From: Chelativorans alearensis
GTDB taxonomy: Bacteria; Pseudomonadota; Alphaproteobacteria; Rhizobiales; Rhizobiaceae
Reading direction: 5' to 3'
DNA length: 64,000 bases
Assembly (NCBI RefSeq): GCF_010993735.1
Contig: NZ_WQNI01000001.1
Coordinates: 1-64,000 of the forward strand
The position numbers and the translations under genes are program-made. Positions 18,030 through 26,939 of this stretch are shown one piece after another. The notes under the pieces are model-generated. The model was not told the origin of the DNA. It saw only the letters and a list, made by a program, of their open reading frames with translations, and ran no database searches. Numbering within the stretch: position 1 is the first letter of the stretch; each line of letters starts with the position of its first letter.

Positions 18030-19099
18030 CCTCACCGCAGATCGAACTGGAGCATGTGGACAAGCATTACGGGCATTTCCACGCGCTCAAGGACATCAAT
18101 CTCGAGATCGGCAAGGGCCGGTTCGTCGCCCTGGTCGGGCCGTCGGGCTGCGGGAAGTCGACGCTCCTGCGCTCGCTGGCAGGGCTGGAATCGATCACCG
18201 GCGGCACGATGAAGATCGATGGTGAAATGATGAACGGCGTGCCGCCGCGTCGGCGCGACGTGGCCATGGTGTTCCAGTCCTACGCGCTCTACCCGCATAT
18301 GACGGTGAAGGAGAACCTCACCTATTCCATGCGGCTGAAGCGCAAGCCGAAGGAGGAGCGCGAGAAGGCGGCCAGGGAAGTGGCGGAGATCACCGGCCTT
18401 GGGAACCTGCTCGACCGCTACCCGCGCGAGCTTTCGGGCGGCCAGCGCCAGCGCGTTGCGATGGGCCGCGCCATCATCCGCCATCCGAAGGCCTTCCTCT
18501 TCGACGAGCCGCTATCGAACCTCGATGCCGCGCTTCGCGTCCACATGCGCAAGGAGATCCGCGCGCTGCACGACCGGCTGGGCGCGACGTCGGTCTACGT
18601 CACGCATGACCAGGTGGAGGCGATGACCATGGCCGACCACGTGGTGGTGATGCGCGAGGGCGTGATCGAGCAGGCCGGCGCTCCGCTCGATCTCTACGAC
18701 CATCCGGCCAACCGTTTCGTCGCCGGCTTCATCGGCTCGCCGGCGATGAATTTCGTCGAGGCGGCGGTGACGGAGGCGGGCGACGCGGTGGCACTCGAGG
18801 GGTACGACGGCGCGGTGCTGCCGCTCGGCCGCAAGCTGGAGGCGGGACGGCGGGTGGTCGCCGGCCTCAGGCCGGAGCATCTGAGCCTCGGCGAGCCGGA
18901 CAAGAGCCAGTTCCGCGTCGGCGTCGGCGTTGTCGAGTTCACGGGTGCGGCGAGCTATCTCTCGTCGGCCGGCGAGCCGGAGCTGACGGTTTTCCATGCG
19001 GGTCGCACCGAGGTGCGGCCGGGTGAGACCGTGGGGCTCACCATCGCGCCGCGGCACGTGCACCTGTTCGACCCGGAAACGGGACGGCGGGTCGGGTAG
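18026..19099 (+). CDS. CUT1 sugar ABC transporter ATP-binding protein
   Basis: A 357-residue MalK/UgpC-type ATPase. Walker A GPSGCGKST is near residues 36-44, the Q-loop in VFQSYALYPH, the signature LSGGQRQRVAMGRA near residue 135, Walker B FLFDEPLSNLD and the H-loop in YVTHDQVEAMTMAD. The C-terminal region after about residue 240 is the TOBE regulatory domain (GLRPEHLSLG). It is the last gene of the LacI-controlled plus operon and is followed convergently by the MarR gene. Confidence 0.93.
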   Translation: MTSPQIELEHVDKHYGHFHALKDINLEIGKGRFVALVGPSGCGKSTLLRSLAGLESITGGTMKIDGEMMNGVPPRRRDVAMVFQSYALYPHMTVKENLTYSMRLKRKPKEEREKAAREVAEITGLGNLLDRYPRELSGGQRQRVAMGRAIIRHPKAFLFDEPLSNLDAALRVHMRKEIRALHDRLGATSVYVTHDQVEAMTMADHVVVMREGVIEQAGAPLDLYDHPANRFVAGFIGSPAMNFVEAAVTEAGDAVALEGYDGAVLPLGRKLEAGRRVVAGLRPEHLSLGEPDKSQFRVGVGVVEFTGAASYLSSAGEPELTVFHAGRTEVRPGETVGLTIAPRHVHLFDPETGRRVG

Positions 19100-19139
19100 T
19101 TTCGCAGAGGAAGGCGACCGGCATCCCTCCCTCATTCCA

Positions 19140-19604
19140 CTACTCCACCAGCTTCCACAGAAGCGGCAGAAGCTGCTCCCGGCCGCCAGGCCCAAGCTTG
19201 CGCGCAAAATGCTCTTCGTGTGCGGCCTGAAGCTGCCGTGCCTTGCCGAGCAGTGCCCTGCCTTCCTTCGTCAGATGCAGCGCGTAGGAGCGGCGGTCCT
19301 TCTTGGAGGGGCGGCGCTCGATCAGGTTCCGCTTCTCCAGGTGGTCGACCATCGTCACGAAATTGGTACGCTGGACACCCAGCGCCGCGCTTACCTCGGA
19401 CTGGTTGAGACCGGGGTTCTCGTCGATGATGATGAGGGCCGAGAAATAGGCTGGCCTCAAGTCGACGGTCTCCAGTGTGCGGATGAAGTCGTCGAAGATG
19501 ACGAGTTGGGCGCGGCGCAGGGCGTATCCGATAAAGCCCGGAAGAGGGCCGAGACTGACGCCGTTGGGCGCTGCGGTTGCGCCGCGGTCTTCGCTATTGT
19601 CCAT
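19140..19604 (-). CDS. MarR-family transcriptional regulator
   Basis: A 154-residue winged-helix regulator. The recognition region (GLNQSEVSAALGVQRTNFVT) and the wing with basic residues (LIERRPSKKDRRSYALHLT) are clear. The start at 19604 has GGGAGGA about ten bases upstream; a longer form starting at 19628 is possible. MarR proteins with this layout usually repress aromatic-acid or stress genes and release DNA on ligand binding. It is divergent from the CUT2 operon, and a 37-base operator-like palindrome lies between them. Whether it or the SorC-type regulator binds there is open. Confidence 0.85.
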   Translation of the reverse strand: MDNSEDRGATAAPNGVSLGPLPGFIGYALRRAQLVIFDDFIRTLETVDLRPAYFSALIIIDENPGLNQSEVSAALGVQRTNFVTMVDHLEKRNLIERRPSKKDRRSYALHLTKEGRALLGKARQLQAAHEEHFARKLGPGGREQLLPLLWKLVE

Positions 19605-19738
19605 AAACAAGCGGTCCTCCCAAACCATCCGCGCCGCAATAGCACACTATAGCCGGCTCTCAAGCCTTCACCAGACCCGCGGCATTCCTCCTGGCTCCAG
19701 GTTTTGGGCCCCGGGAACGACGGCCACCGTGTGCGCTC

Positions 19739-19767
19739 TTGACGGGGCGCGGGGTTTCTGCTTTTCA
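19739..19767 (+). promoter_or_regulatory. Promoter of the CUT2 sugar operon
   Basis: TTGACG at 19739-19744 and TTTTCA at 19762-19767 are separated by 17 bases. The large inverted repeat that follows would cover the transcription start. The first gene begins at 19834. Confidence 0.45.
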
Positions 19768-19769
19768 TC

Positions 19770-19806
19770 AAACAACAAATGAGCATATTTCGCTCATTTG
19801 TTGTTT
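19770..19806. promoter_or_regulatory. Perfect 15-bp inverted repeat, strong operator candidate
   Basis: AAACAACAAATGAGC (19770-19784) is repeated exactly in inverse at 19792-19806, separated by seven bases (ATATTTC). It is A/T-rich against a GC-rich background. It ends 27 bases before the binding-protein start codon, downstream of a plausible promoter, as expected for repressor binding. No T-run in a terminator position is present. Candidates for binding are the divergent MarR protein and the operon's own SorC-type regulator. Confidence 0.8.
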
Positions 19807-19833
19807 TATCATCGCTCAACGGGAGGAGCACGC

Positions 19834-20811
19834 ATGTTCGGGTTTTCAAGGATTGTTTCGGTGCTTGCCGCATTGCCGCTTGCCGCGGTGGTGGGCGCGG
19901 GAGTGGCGGGTGCGGAGGGGCTGAAGATCGGCTTCAGCCAGGTCACGCTGCAGTCGCCTTTCTACGTGCAGCTCAAGAACGGTGCCGAGGCGGCGGCCGA
20001 GGCGGGCGACGACACGCTGATCTTCCTCGACGCCAATGGCGACGTCAGCAAGCAGAACAACGATATCCAGGATCTCATCACCCAGGGCGTGGATGTGGTC
20101 ATCATCAACCCGGTCAACCCGGATGCGGTGGTGCCTTCGCTGGAGGCGGCGACAGCGGCGGGCATTCCCGTCATTACCGTCGACCGCAGCATCAACGGCG
20201 AGGGCGTCACCGCCCATATCGGCCGCGACAACAAGAACATGGGAGCGCTCGTCGGCAAGGCCGTGGTCGAGCGCCTGAAGGCCGACGGTGTCGAGGGGGC
20301 GAAGATCATCGAGATCCAGGGCGACGCCGGGGGCGCCGTCATGATGGACCGCCGCGACGGCTTCCATGCCTCGCTCGAAGGGTCGGGCCACACGATCCTC
20401 GAAGGGCCGTATGCCGAATATATCCGCGCCAATGCCGTGGTCGCCATGCAGGATCTTCTGCAGGCGCACACCGATGTGAAAGTGGTCTATGCGCACAATG
20501 ACGATATGGCGCTCGGCGCCCTGCAGGTGCTGCAGGAAAGCGGCCGCGACGACGTGCTGATCGCCGGCGTCGACGGGCTGTCCGAGGCGCTCAGTGTGAT
20601 GGAGGCGGGCGGCAACTACATCGCCACCACGCTCAACGACCCGCAATATCTGGGCGACGTGACCATCCAGGTGGCGCGCGAGGCGGCGGCCGGCAAGAAG
20701 GTGCCCGGCTTCGTCGATGCGGGCACCACCCTGGTGACACCGGAGAATGTGGGCGAGTTCCCGCACGATGCGCTGTTCGCGGAATACCGGCCCGAGGTTC
20801 TGGCCAGGTAA
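19834..20811 (+). CDS. CUT2 (Rbs-like) sugar-binding periplasmic protein
   Basis: A 325-residue Peripla_BP_4 family protein. A signal peptide spans about residues 1-26 (VLAALPLAAVVGAGVAGAEG). The mature N-terminus LKIGFSQVTLQSPFYVQLKN is typical of ribose/xylose/AI-2-type binding proteins. Later segments NPVNPDAVVPSLEAA and the hinge motifs follow the family. GGGAGGAG precedes the ATG at 19834; the frame extends upstream through the operator but is not coding there. It delivers a sugar or polyol to the permease encoded further down the operon. Confidence 0.92.
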   Translation: MFGFSRIVSVLAALPLAAVVGAGVAGAEGLKIGFSQVTLQSPFYVQLKNGAEAAAEAGDDTLIFLDANGDVSKQNNDIQDLITQGVDVVIINPVNPDAVVPSLEAATAAGIPVITVDRSINGEGVTAHIGRDNKNMGALVGKAVVERLKADGVEGAKIIEIQGDAGGAVMMDRRDGFHASLEGSGHTILEGPYAEYIRANAVVAMQDLLQAHTDVKVVYAHNDDMALGALQVLQESGRDDVLIAGVDGLSEALSVMEAGGNYIATTLNDPQYLGDVTIQVAREAAAGKKVPGFVDAGTTLVTPENVGEFPHDALFAEYRPEVLAR

Positions 20812-20822
20812 GGCTCCCAAGA

Positions 20823-20859
20823 CCGCACGCACGGTGGGCTAGCTCCGCCGTGCGCGCGG
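20823..20859. repeat. Hairpin between binding-protein and dehydrogenase genes
   Basis: CCGCACGCACGGTGG (20823-20837) pairs with 20845-20859 in 13 of 15 positions plus a G-U pair, with a seven-base loop. It lies directly after the binding-protein stop codon and has no T-run. Transcript stabilisation or attenuation is likely. Confidence 0.7.
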
Positions 20860-20897
20860 CCCACGGGTCTCTCAAAAGATTGAAACAGGAACAGACA

Positions 20898-21920
20898 ATG
20901 CGCGCAGCAGTGCTCCATCGTCCCGGCGATATCCGCGTCGAGGACGTCCCCGCCCCCCGGCTTCATGACAACCACGCCCTGGTGCGCGTGGCCTCGGTCG
21001 GGGTCTGCGGTTCGGACCTGCCGCGCATGCTGATCAAGGGCGCGCACCGGATGCCGCTCATCTGCGGGCACGAGTTCTCCGGCCATGTCGCGGAGGTCGG
21101 CGAGGGGTTGGAGGGGTTCACGGTCGGCGATCTCGTCGTCGTGCCGCCGATGCTGCCGTGCCATGCCTGCGACCAGTGCCTGAAAGGGCAGTTCTCGCGC
21201 TGCCGCGACTACGACTATTTCGGCTCGCGCCGCGACGGCGCCTATGCCGAATATGTCTCGGTCCCCGCCTCAAACCTCCTGAAGGTGCCGGCCGGTGCCG
21301 ACCCCAGGGCGGTCGCCATGGCCGATCCCGCCTCCATCGCCCTTCATGCCATCTGGAAGGCGGGCGGGATCGCCGTCGGCCAGCGCGGCGGCGTGATCGG
21401 CTGCGGGCCCATTGGCCTTTTCGCCATCCAGTGGATGCGGCTCATGGGGGTGAGCGAGGTCGTGGCGGTCGATGTTTCCGAGCACAAGCTGGCGTTGGCT
21501 AGGGAGGCGGGCGCCACCCACACTATCCTGGCCGGCGACGGGGCGACCGGCGACCTGCCGTGCGACGTGATTATCGAGGCGGCGGGAAACACCGCCGCCA
21601 TCGCCGCTGCCGTGCGGCTTGCGGCCCCCGGCGGGCATGTCGTCTTCATCGGCATTCCCGTTGGCGAGGTGGCGCTGCCCAACACCGCCTTCCAGCATTT
21701 CCTGCGCCAGGAGGTTTCGCTCCACGGCTCCTGGAATTCCTTCGGCGCCCCCTTTCCGGGGCCGCAATGGGCCGCCACGCTGGAAGCGCTTGGCACCGGC
21801 CGTCTGAAATGGGAGTTTCTCATCAGCCACGATCTGGACCTTGCCGAATTGCCCGGTATGTTCGCGCGGTTCCGCGACGAGCCGGACATGTTCTATTCCA
21901 AGGTCATGTTCCGGCCGTAG
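20898..21920 (+). CDS. Zinc-dependent medium-chain dehydrogenase, GatD-like
   Basis: A 340-residue MDR-family dehydrogenase. The catalytic-zinc region VGVCGSDL..CGHEFSGHV is followed by the structural-zinc cysteines (PCHACDQCLKGQFSRC), the segment FGSRRDGAYAEYV that resembles galactitol-1-phosphate 5-dehydrogenases, and the Rossmann motif GCGPIGL. It should oxidise a polyol or polyol phosphate with NAD+. The ATG at 20898 follows CAGGA; the longer frame is spurious. It sits between the binding protein and the kinase, so it probably works on the imported substrate before or after phosphorylation. Substrate unproven. Confidence 0.88.
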   Translation: MRAAVLHRPGDIRVEDVPAPRLHDNHALVRVASVGVCGSDLPRMLIKGAHRMPLICGHEFSGHVAEVGEGLEGFTVGDLVVVPPMLPCHACDQCLKGQFSRCRDYDYFGSRRDGAYAEYVSVPASNLLKVPAGADPRAVAMADPASIALHAIWKAGGIAVGQRGGVIGCGPIGLFAIQWMRLMGVSEVVAVDVSEHKLALAREAGATHTILAGDGATGDLPCDVIIEAAGNTAAIAAAVRLAAPGGHVVFIGIPVGEVALPNTAFQHFLRQEVSLHGSWNSFGAPFPGPQWAATLEALGTGRLKWEFLISHDLDLAELPGMFARFRDEPDMFYSKVMFRP

Positions 21921-21967
21921 CATTGTGCGTCGGCCCGGCGGGGCGTGCGTGGTGGGAGGAGAGACAG

Positions 21968-23482
21968 ATGACACTTGTCCTGGGGTTCGATCTGGGAACG
22001 GGAAGCGTCCGCGCCGGCGTCTACGACCTTGACGGCGGCACGATGCGCGGCAGCGCGGAAGAGCGCTACGAGACCGTCTACCCGCGCCCGGGATGGGCGG
22101 AACAGCAGCCGGAGGAGTGGTGGAAAGCCCTTGTCAGTGCCGGCAGGCGGGCGGTGGAGGCGGCGGGCAGCCGCGATATCGCCGCCGTCTCAGTGGCCGC
22201 AACGGCATCCACCGTCGTCGCCTGCCGGCGCGACAGCACGCCGGTCTACCCGGCTATACTGTGGATGGACTGCCGGGCCACACGCGAGGCGCATGAGACC
22301 GGCAGGCTCGCCCACCCCGTCATGGCCTATAGCGGCGGCGAGGACGCCGCCGAATGGCTGGTGCCCAAGGTGATGTGGCTGGCGCGGCACGAGCCGGAAG
22401 TGTTCGCCCGGGCCGAGGTGATGTGCGAGGCCCTCGACTACATCAACTACCGGCTCTGTGGCGAATGGGCCGGCTCGCGCATGAACGCCACCTGCAAGTG
22501 GAACTACGACGCGGCTGCCGAGCGCTACGTGCCGGAGATATACGAGAGCCTGGGCGTTGCCGCGCTTATCGACAAGCTGCCGTCACGCATCGTGCCGGTT
22601 GGCGGTGTGGTGGGCCATGTGCGCGGCGAGATCGCGGCCGAACTCGGCCTCACCTCCACGCCGCTTTTGACGCAGGGCGGTATCGACGCGGAGATGGGGA
22701 TGCTGGGCGCGGGGACGATCGATCCCGGCAGCATGCTCATCGTCGGCGGCACATCGGTCGCTCACCTCACGCATCTCGATGCGCAGCGCCCGCTGCCCGG
22801 CTTCTGGGGACCCTATCCCAATGCGCTGATGGACGGGCGCTGGCTGGTCGAGGGTGGGCAGGTCTCGGCCGGCTCCATTCTCAACTGGCTGGCGGGGAAG
22901 ATTTTCGGGCTGGACGAGGCCGGCCATCACGCGCTCATCGCCGAAGCGTCCCGGCTTGTCCCGGAGAAGACGGGCCTGATGGTGCTCGACTACTGGATGG
23001 GAAACCGCACGCCCTATCGCGATGCCGGTCTGCGCGGCGCCATCCTGGGCCTCTCACTCGGCCATGGCCGGGCGGAGATATACCGTTCGGCGGTCGATGC
23101 GGTGGCGCTCGGCACGGTCAACGTCCTGCGGGCGCTGGAGAAGGAAGGCGTCTTGATCGAGCGGATCGTCATGGGGGGCGGCATCTGCCACAATCCGCTG
23201 TGGCTGCAGGCGACGGTGGACGCGCTCGGCCGGCCGGTGCAGCTGGTGCGCGAAGAGAACCTCTCACTGCTCGGTGCCGTTGTCAGCGCGGCCTGCGGCC
23301 TCGGCCTCTACCCGGACCTTGCTTCCGCCTCGCACGCGCTCGCCGTCGGCGGATCGGCGATGATGCCGGAGCCGGAGCGGACATCCTGGTACGACGGCGC
23401 TCTGGCCCGCTACGACGAGCTCACCAGCACGCTCGCGCCCACCTTGCACCGGCTTTCGGCATCGGAGGACGGCGCCCCATGA
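21968..23482 (+). CDS. FGGY-family carbohydrate kinase
   Basis: A 504-residue kinase with the FGGY N-terminal phosphate-binding motif (LGFDLGTGSVRAGVYD) and substrate-domain segments (WMDCRATREAHETG). The C-terminal ATPase domain contains GGTSVAHL and IVMGGGICHNPLWLQ. Members phosphorylate sugars or polyols such as xylulose, ribulose, erythritol or AI-2. Start ATG 21968 follows GGAGGAGAGAC. The stop overlaps the regulator start by four bases. The presence of a kinase in a CUT2 operon implies that the imported substrate is phosphorylated in the cytoplasm; which hydroxyl is unknown. Confidence 0.9.
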   Translation: MTLVLGFDLGTGSVRAGVYDLDGGTMRGSAEERYETVYPRPGWAEQQPEEWWKALVSAGRRAVEAAGSRDIAAVSVAATASTVVACRRDSTPVYPAILWMDCRATREAHETGRLAHPVMAYSGGEDAAEWLVPKVMWLARHEPEVFARAEVMCEALDYINYRLCGEWAGSRMNATCKWNYDAAAERYVPEIYESLGVAALIDKLPSRIVPVGGVVGHVRGEIAAELGLTSTPLLTQGGIDAEMGMLGAGTIDPGSMLIVGGTSVAHLTHLDAQRPLPGFWGPYPNALMDGRWLVEGGQVSAGSILNWLAGKIFGLDEAGHHALIAEASRLVPEKTGLMVLDYWMGNRTPYRDAGLRGAILGLSLGHGRAEIYRSAVDAVALGTVNVLRALEKEGVLIERIVMGGGICHNPLWLQATVDALGRPVQLVREENLSLLGAVVSAACGLGLYPDLASASHALAVGGSAMMPEPERTSWYDGALARYDELTSTLAPTLHRLSASEDGAP

Positions 23483-24468
23483 GCGAGGCCAGAACCCCCG
23501 TTCGTCTGCCTTCCGACGAGCAGCGCGAGTATCTGATGGTGCGCGCGGCAAAGCTCTATTACGACCTGCAGCGCACGCAGGGCGAGATCGCGAAGGAATT
23601 GGGCCTCACCCGCTGGCAGATCGGCCGGCTGCTCACCGAGGCGCGTGAATTGGGCGTCGTGCGTATCGAGATCACCCCGCGCTCCAGCCGCGCCACCGAC
23701 CTTGAAGTGGCGTTGCAGCAGGCGTTCGGGCTTAGCGATGCCGTGGTCGTGCCCCATGGAGAAAGCCACGACGGCGACGTGCTTCTGGAGGCGGTGGCGC
23801 AGGCGGCCAGCAAATATATCGCCGGGCTCAAGCCTCAGGTCGCGCTCATGGGCGTTTCGTGGGGGCGCACCATGTCCGCGGTCGCCCGTTTCCTGCCGGC
23901 CAACTGGAATCCGGGGCTGCACGTGGTGCTCGTCAACGGCGCGACGAATTTCCGCTCGACGTCGGATCGCGTGATCGCCGTGGCGGAAGAGTTCGCGCGC
24001 AGCGCCAACGGCATGGCGACGCTGCTGCCGGTGCCGGCCATCGTCGGCAAGAAGAGCACGCGCGAGGTGCTGGAGCAGGATCCGGTGATCGAGAAGGTGC
24101 TGGAGCTTGCCGCCGAGGCGGAGGTCGTGTGCTTCAGCATGGGCGGTCTTTCGCATGAATCCGTGCTGGTGACCTCCGGCTATATCGATGCGGACCATAT
24201 CGATAGGCTGGGAGAAGAGGGCGCCGTCGGCGATATTCTGGGCCGTTTCATCGATGCGTCGGGGGCCGTCGTCGACGAGGAACTCGACGGCCGCACCATC
24301 GGCCTGCGCCTCGATCTCCTGAAGAAGAAGAAGCGTTCCATCGGCATCGCCTCGGGGCCGGAGAAGCACGCCGTGACGCTTGCCGCGCTCAAGGCCGGCT
24401 ACCTATCGGTCCTCATCACCGACGAAACCACGGCGCGCGCCGCGTTGGAGGGTGCGGATGGCCGATGA
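23479..24468 (+). CDS. SorC/DeoR-type sugar-binding transcriptional regulator
   Basis: A 329-residue regulator. The N-terminal helix-turn-helix (TQGEIAKELGLTRWQIGRLL, about residues 34-53) is followed by a sugar-phosphate-sensing domain similar to SorC, EryD and LsrR (MGVSWGRTMSAVARFL). Such proteins respond to the phosphorylated product of the operon's kinase. It overlaps the kinase gene by four bases and the ATPase gene by 11, so it is made along with the pathway, giving feedback control. Its operator is probably in the promoter of the same operon. Confidence 0.9.
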   Translation: MSEARTPVRLPSDEQREYLMVRAAKLYYDLQRTQGEIAKELGLTRWQIGRLLTEARELGVVRIEITPRSSRATDLEVALQQAFGLSDAVVVPHGESHDGDVLLEAVAQAASKYIAGLKPQVALMGVSWGRTMSAVARFLPANWNPGLHVVLVNGATNFRSTSDRVIAVAEEFARSANGMATLLPVPAIVGKKSTREVLEQDPVIEKVLELAAEAEVVCFSMGGLSHESVLVTSGYIDADHIDRLGEEGAVGDILGRFIDASGAVVDEELDGRTIGLRLDLLKKKKRSIGIASGPEKHAVTLAALKAGYLSVLITDETTARAALEGADGR

Positions 24469-25951
24469 CGTGCTTGTCGTGGAGAACGTATCGAAGCGTT
24501 TTCCCATGAACATCGTCGCGCTGGAGCAGGCCTCGCTGACGGTGCGCCGCGGCGAGATCCATTGCCTTTTGGGCGCCAACGGCGCGGGAAAGTCGACGTT
24601 GTTGAAGATGGTCGCCGGCGCGCTGAAGCCGTCGGGCGGGCGCATTAGCCTCGAGGGCCAGGCGCTCGATCTGCACTCGCCGGCCGATGCCGCGCGCGCC
24701 GGCATCTCCATGATCTATCAGGAGCTCGACCTCGTCCCCCAGCTCACCGTGGAGCAGAACCTGTTCCTCGGCCATGCGCCGGGCAAGGCCGGCATCATCG
24801 ACCGCCGCACGCGCAGCGAGCGTGCCCACGAAGCGCTCCGGCGCATCGGCGCGCGCTTTTCGCCGAGGGCGCGGGTGGAGCAGCTTTCGGTGGCCAACCA
24901 GCAGCTCACCGCCATCGCCCGCTCGCTGACCATGAACGCCAAGATCATCATCATGGACGAGCCCTCCGCCGCGCTCAACGAGACGGAGCTGGAAGCCGTG
25001 TTCGCGGTGATCCGCGACCTCGTGCGCCAGGGGGTCTCGATCCTCTATGTCAGCCACCGGCTGGCCGAGCTGCGCGAGATCGGCGACCGTGTCACCGTTC
25101 TGCGCGGCGGGCGCACCATCGCCACCTACGACGTCGCCGATACGCCGGACGCGGCGCTGGTGGAGGCGGTGATCGGCAAGGCGCGCACGCTGGTCGAGCG
25201 CAAGGCGCGGCCGCCGGTCGCCGGCGAGGTGGCGTTGTCGGTCAACAAGATGCGCGGTGCGGATGGGCTTATGGTGGAGGATTTCGCCGTGCGCTGGGGC
25301 GAGGTGACGGGGCTCACCGGCCTCAACGGCTCCGGCCGCACCACGTTCCTGCGTTCGCTGTTCGGCGATCTAAGGTTCGAGGGTAAGGTGGAGGTCGGCG
25401 GCCGGCCTTACCGCCCCACCCATCCCGCGCATGCGATCCGGCGCGGCCTCGGCCTGGTGCCGGAGAGCCGCAAGACCCACGGCCTCGTTCTCGATGCGCC
25501 GATCTACAAGAACGCCACGCTCGCCTCGCTCGGCGGCCGCTTCACCATGAGCCACCACCACGAGCGGGAGAGGGCGCGGCCGGTGCTCGACCGGCTGTCG
25601 ACCAGATATGCCGACCTGGACCAAGCCGTCATGCAGCTTTCGGGCGGCAACCAGCAGAAGGTGGTGCTCGCCAAGTGGGTGGTGAACGGGGCGAAGATCC
25701 TGCTGCTCGACGAGCCGAGCCGCGGGCTCGACGTGGGTGCGAAGGCCGATCTTTACGCGCTGGTGGAGAAGCTGGCGGCCGACGGCGCCGCCGTGATCGT
25801 GGCGAGCAGCGAGCTCGATGAACTCTACGCGGCCTGCGATTCCATCTGGGTGTTCCACGAAGGCCGGATCCTCGACCGCTACGATCCGTCCGTCACCGGC
25901 CGCGAAACGATACTGAAGGCGACCATTCTTGGAGACCAGCATGTCCACTGA
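24458..25951 (+). CDS. CUT2 sugar ABC transporter ATP-binding protein (RbsA-like)
   Basis: A 497-residue protein with two fused nucleotide-binding domains. The first has an intact Walker A (LGANGAGKSTLLK) and Walker B (IIIMDEPSAALNE). The second has a degenerate Walker A (LNGSGRTTFLRS, Arg for Lys) with signature LSGGNQQKVVLAKW and LLLDEPSRGLD. Asymmetric domains of this kind are normal for RbsA/XylG/LsrA. Start ATG 24458 lies inside the end of the regulator gene. It overlaps the permease by 11 bases. Confidence 0.93.
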   Translation: MADDVLVVENVSKRFPMNIVALEQASLTVRRGEIHCLLGANGAGKSTLLKMVAGALKPSGGRISLEGQALDLHSPADAARAGISMIYQELDLVPQLTVEQNLFLGHAPGKAGIIDRRTRSERAHEALRRIGARFSPRARVEQLSVANQQLTAIARSLTMNAKIIIMDEPSAALNETELEAVFAVIRDLVRQGVSILYVSHRLAELREIGDRVTVLRGGRTIATYDVADTPDAALVEAVIGKARTLVERKARPPVAGEVALSVNKMRGADGLMVEDFAVRWGEVTGLTGLNGSGRTTFLRSLFGDLRFEGKVEVGGRPYRPTHPAHAIRRGLGLVPESRKTHGLVLDAPIYKNATLASLGGRFTMSHHHERERARPVLDRLSTRYADLDQAVMQLSGGNQQKVVLAKWVVNGAKILLLDEPSRGLDVGAKADLYALVEKLAADGAAVIVASSELDELYAACDSIWVFHEGRILDRYDPSVTGRETILKATILGDQHVH

Positions 25952-26939
25952 CAACGCGATCGCCGAACGCGCGCCGGCCCATCGGCGCCTTGCCAACCTT
26001 CTGATCGAGTACAACTTCATCGCCATCTTCGTGGTCGTGGTGGTGATCGCCGCCGCGCTCTCCGACAATTTCCTGACCTTCGTCAACATCGCCAACCTGT
26101 TCCAGCAGGCGGCCGTCGTGGGCGTGGTGGCGATCGGCATGACGTTCGTGATCCTCACCGGCAACATCGACCTGTCGGTGGGCTCGCTGACCGCGCTCTG
26201 CGGCATGGTGGTGGCTGTACTGATGGCGGCGGGATGGGACCCGGCGCTGGCCGTCGTGGCAACCGCTCTGGTGGGTCTTTCCTGCGGGGCCGCGATGGGG
26301 GCGACGAGCGCCTATGGCCAGGTGCCGAGCTTCATCGTCACGCTCGCCGGCCTCGTCTCCTTCCGCGGCATCACCTACCTCCTGACGGACGGCGTGCCGG
26401 TGAGCGGGCTGCCGCCGTCCTTCGCCGCCATCTCGTCCTCGGTCGTTCCCATCCTGCCCGGGCTTAACCTGACCTCGATGGCGCTGATCTTCATTTGCCT
26501 GTGCGTCGCCGGCGGGCTGGTGCTGCGGTTCACCGTGTTCGGCGAGTATGTCTACGCCACGGGCGGCAACCCGGAGGCCGCCCGCCTGTCGGGCCTGCCG
26601 ACGCGGCTGATGGTGACGGCCGTTTTCGCCATCTCCGGCGTGACGTCGGCCATCGCCGGCATTCTGCTCACCTCGCGTCTGCGCATCGGCCAGCCGACGG
26701 CGGCGCAGGGGCTGGAGCTCGATGCCATCGCCGCGGTGGTGCTGGGCGGCACCAGCCTCTTCGGCGGGCGCGGCAGTCTTCTCGGTACGTTCTTCGCCGT
26801 CATGCTCTTGCAGGTGCTGCGCAACGTTTTCAACCTTTTGGGGCTCGGATCGTTCTATCAAATGACGGTGACCGGCTTTATCATAGTCGCTGCCGTTCTG
26901 CTCAACCGTTTCATCGAGATGAGGAGGGGTCGCGGATGA
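25941..26939 (+). CDS. CUT2 sugar ABC transporter permease (RbsC-like)
   Basis: A 332-residue inner-membrane permease with eight to ten hydrophobic segments and the conserved GMTFVILTGNIDLSVGSLTAL motif region near residue 68. The C-terminal block LDAIAAVVLGGTSLFGGRGS is typical of RbsC/XylH. Start ATG 25941 follows GGAG by six bases. Only one permease gene is present, consistent with a homodimer as in Rbs, unlike the two-permease Lsr system. Its stop overlaps the aldolase start (ATGA). Confidence 0.92.
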   Translation: MSTDNAIAERAPAHRRLANLLIEYNFIAIFVVVVVIAAALSDNFLTFVNIANLFQQAAVVGVVAIGMTFVILTGNIDLSVGSLTALCGMVVAVLMAAGWDPALAVVATALVGLSCGAAMGATSAYGQVPSFIVTLAGLVSFRGITYLLTDGVPVSGLPPSFAAISSSVVPILPGLNLTSMALIFICLCVAGGLVLRFTVFGEYVYATGGNPEAARLSGLPTRLMVTAVFAISGVTSAIAGILLTSRLRIGQPTAAQGLELDAIAAVVLGGTSLFGGRGSLLGTFFAVMLLQVLRNVFNLLGLGSFYQMTVTGFIIVAAVLLNRFIEMRRGRG

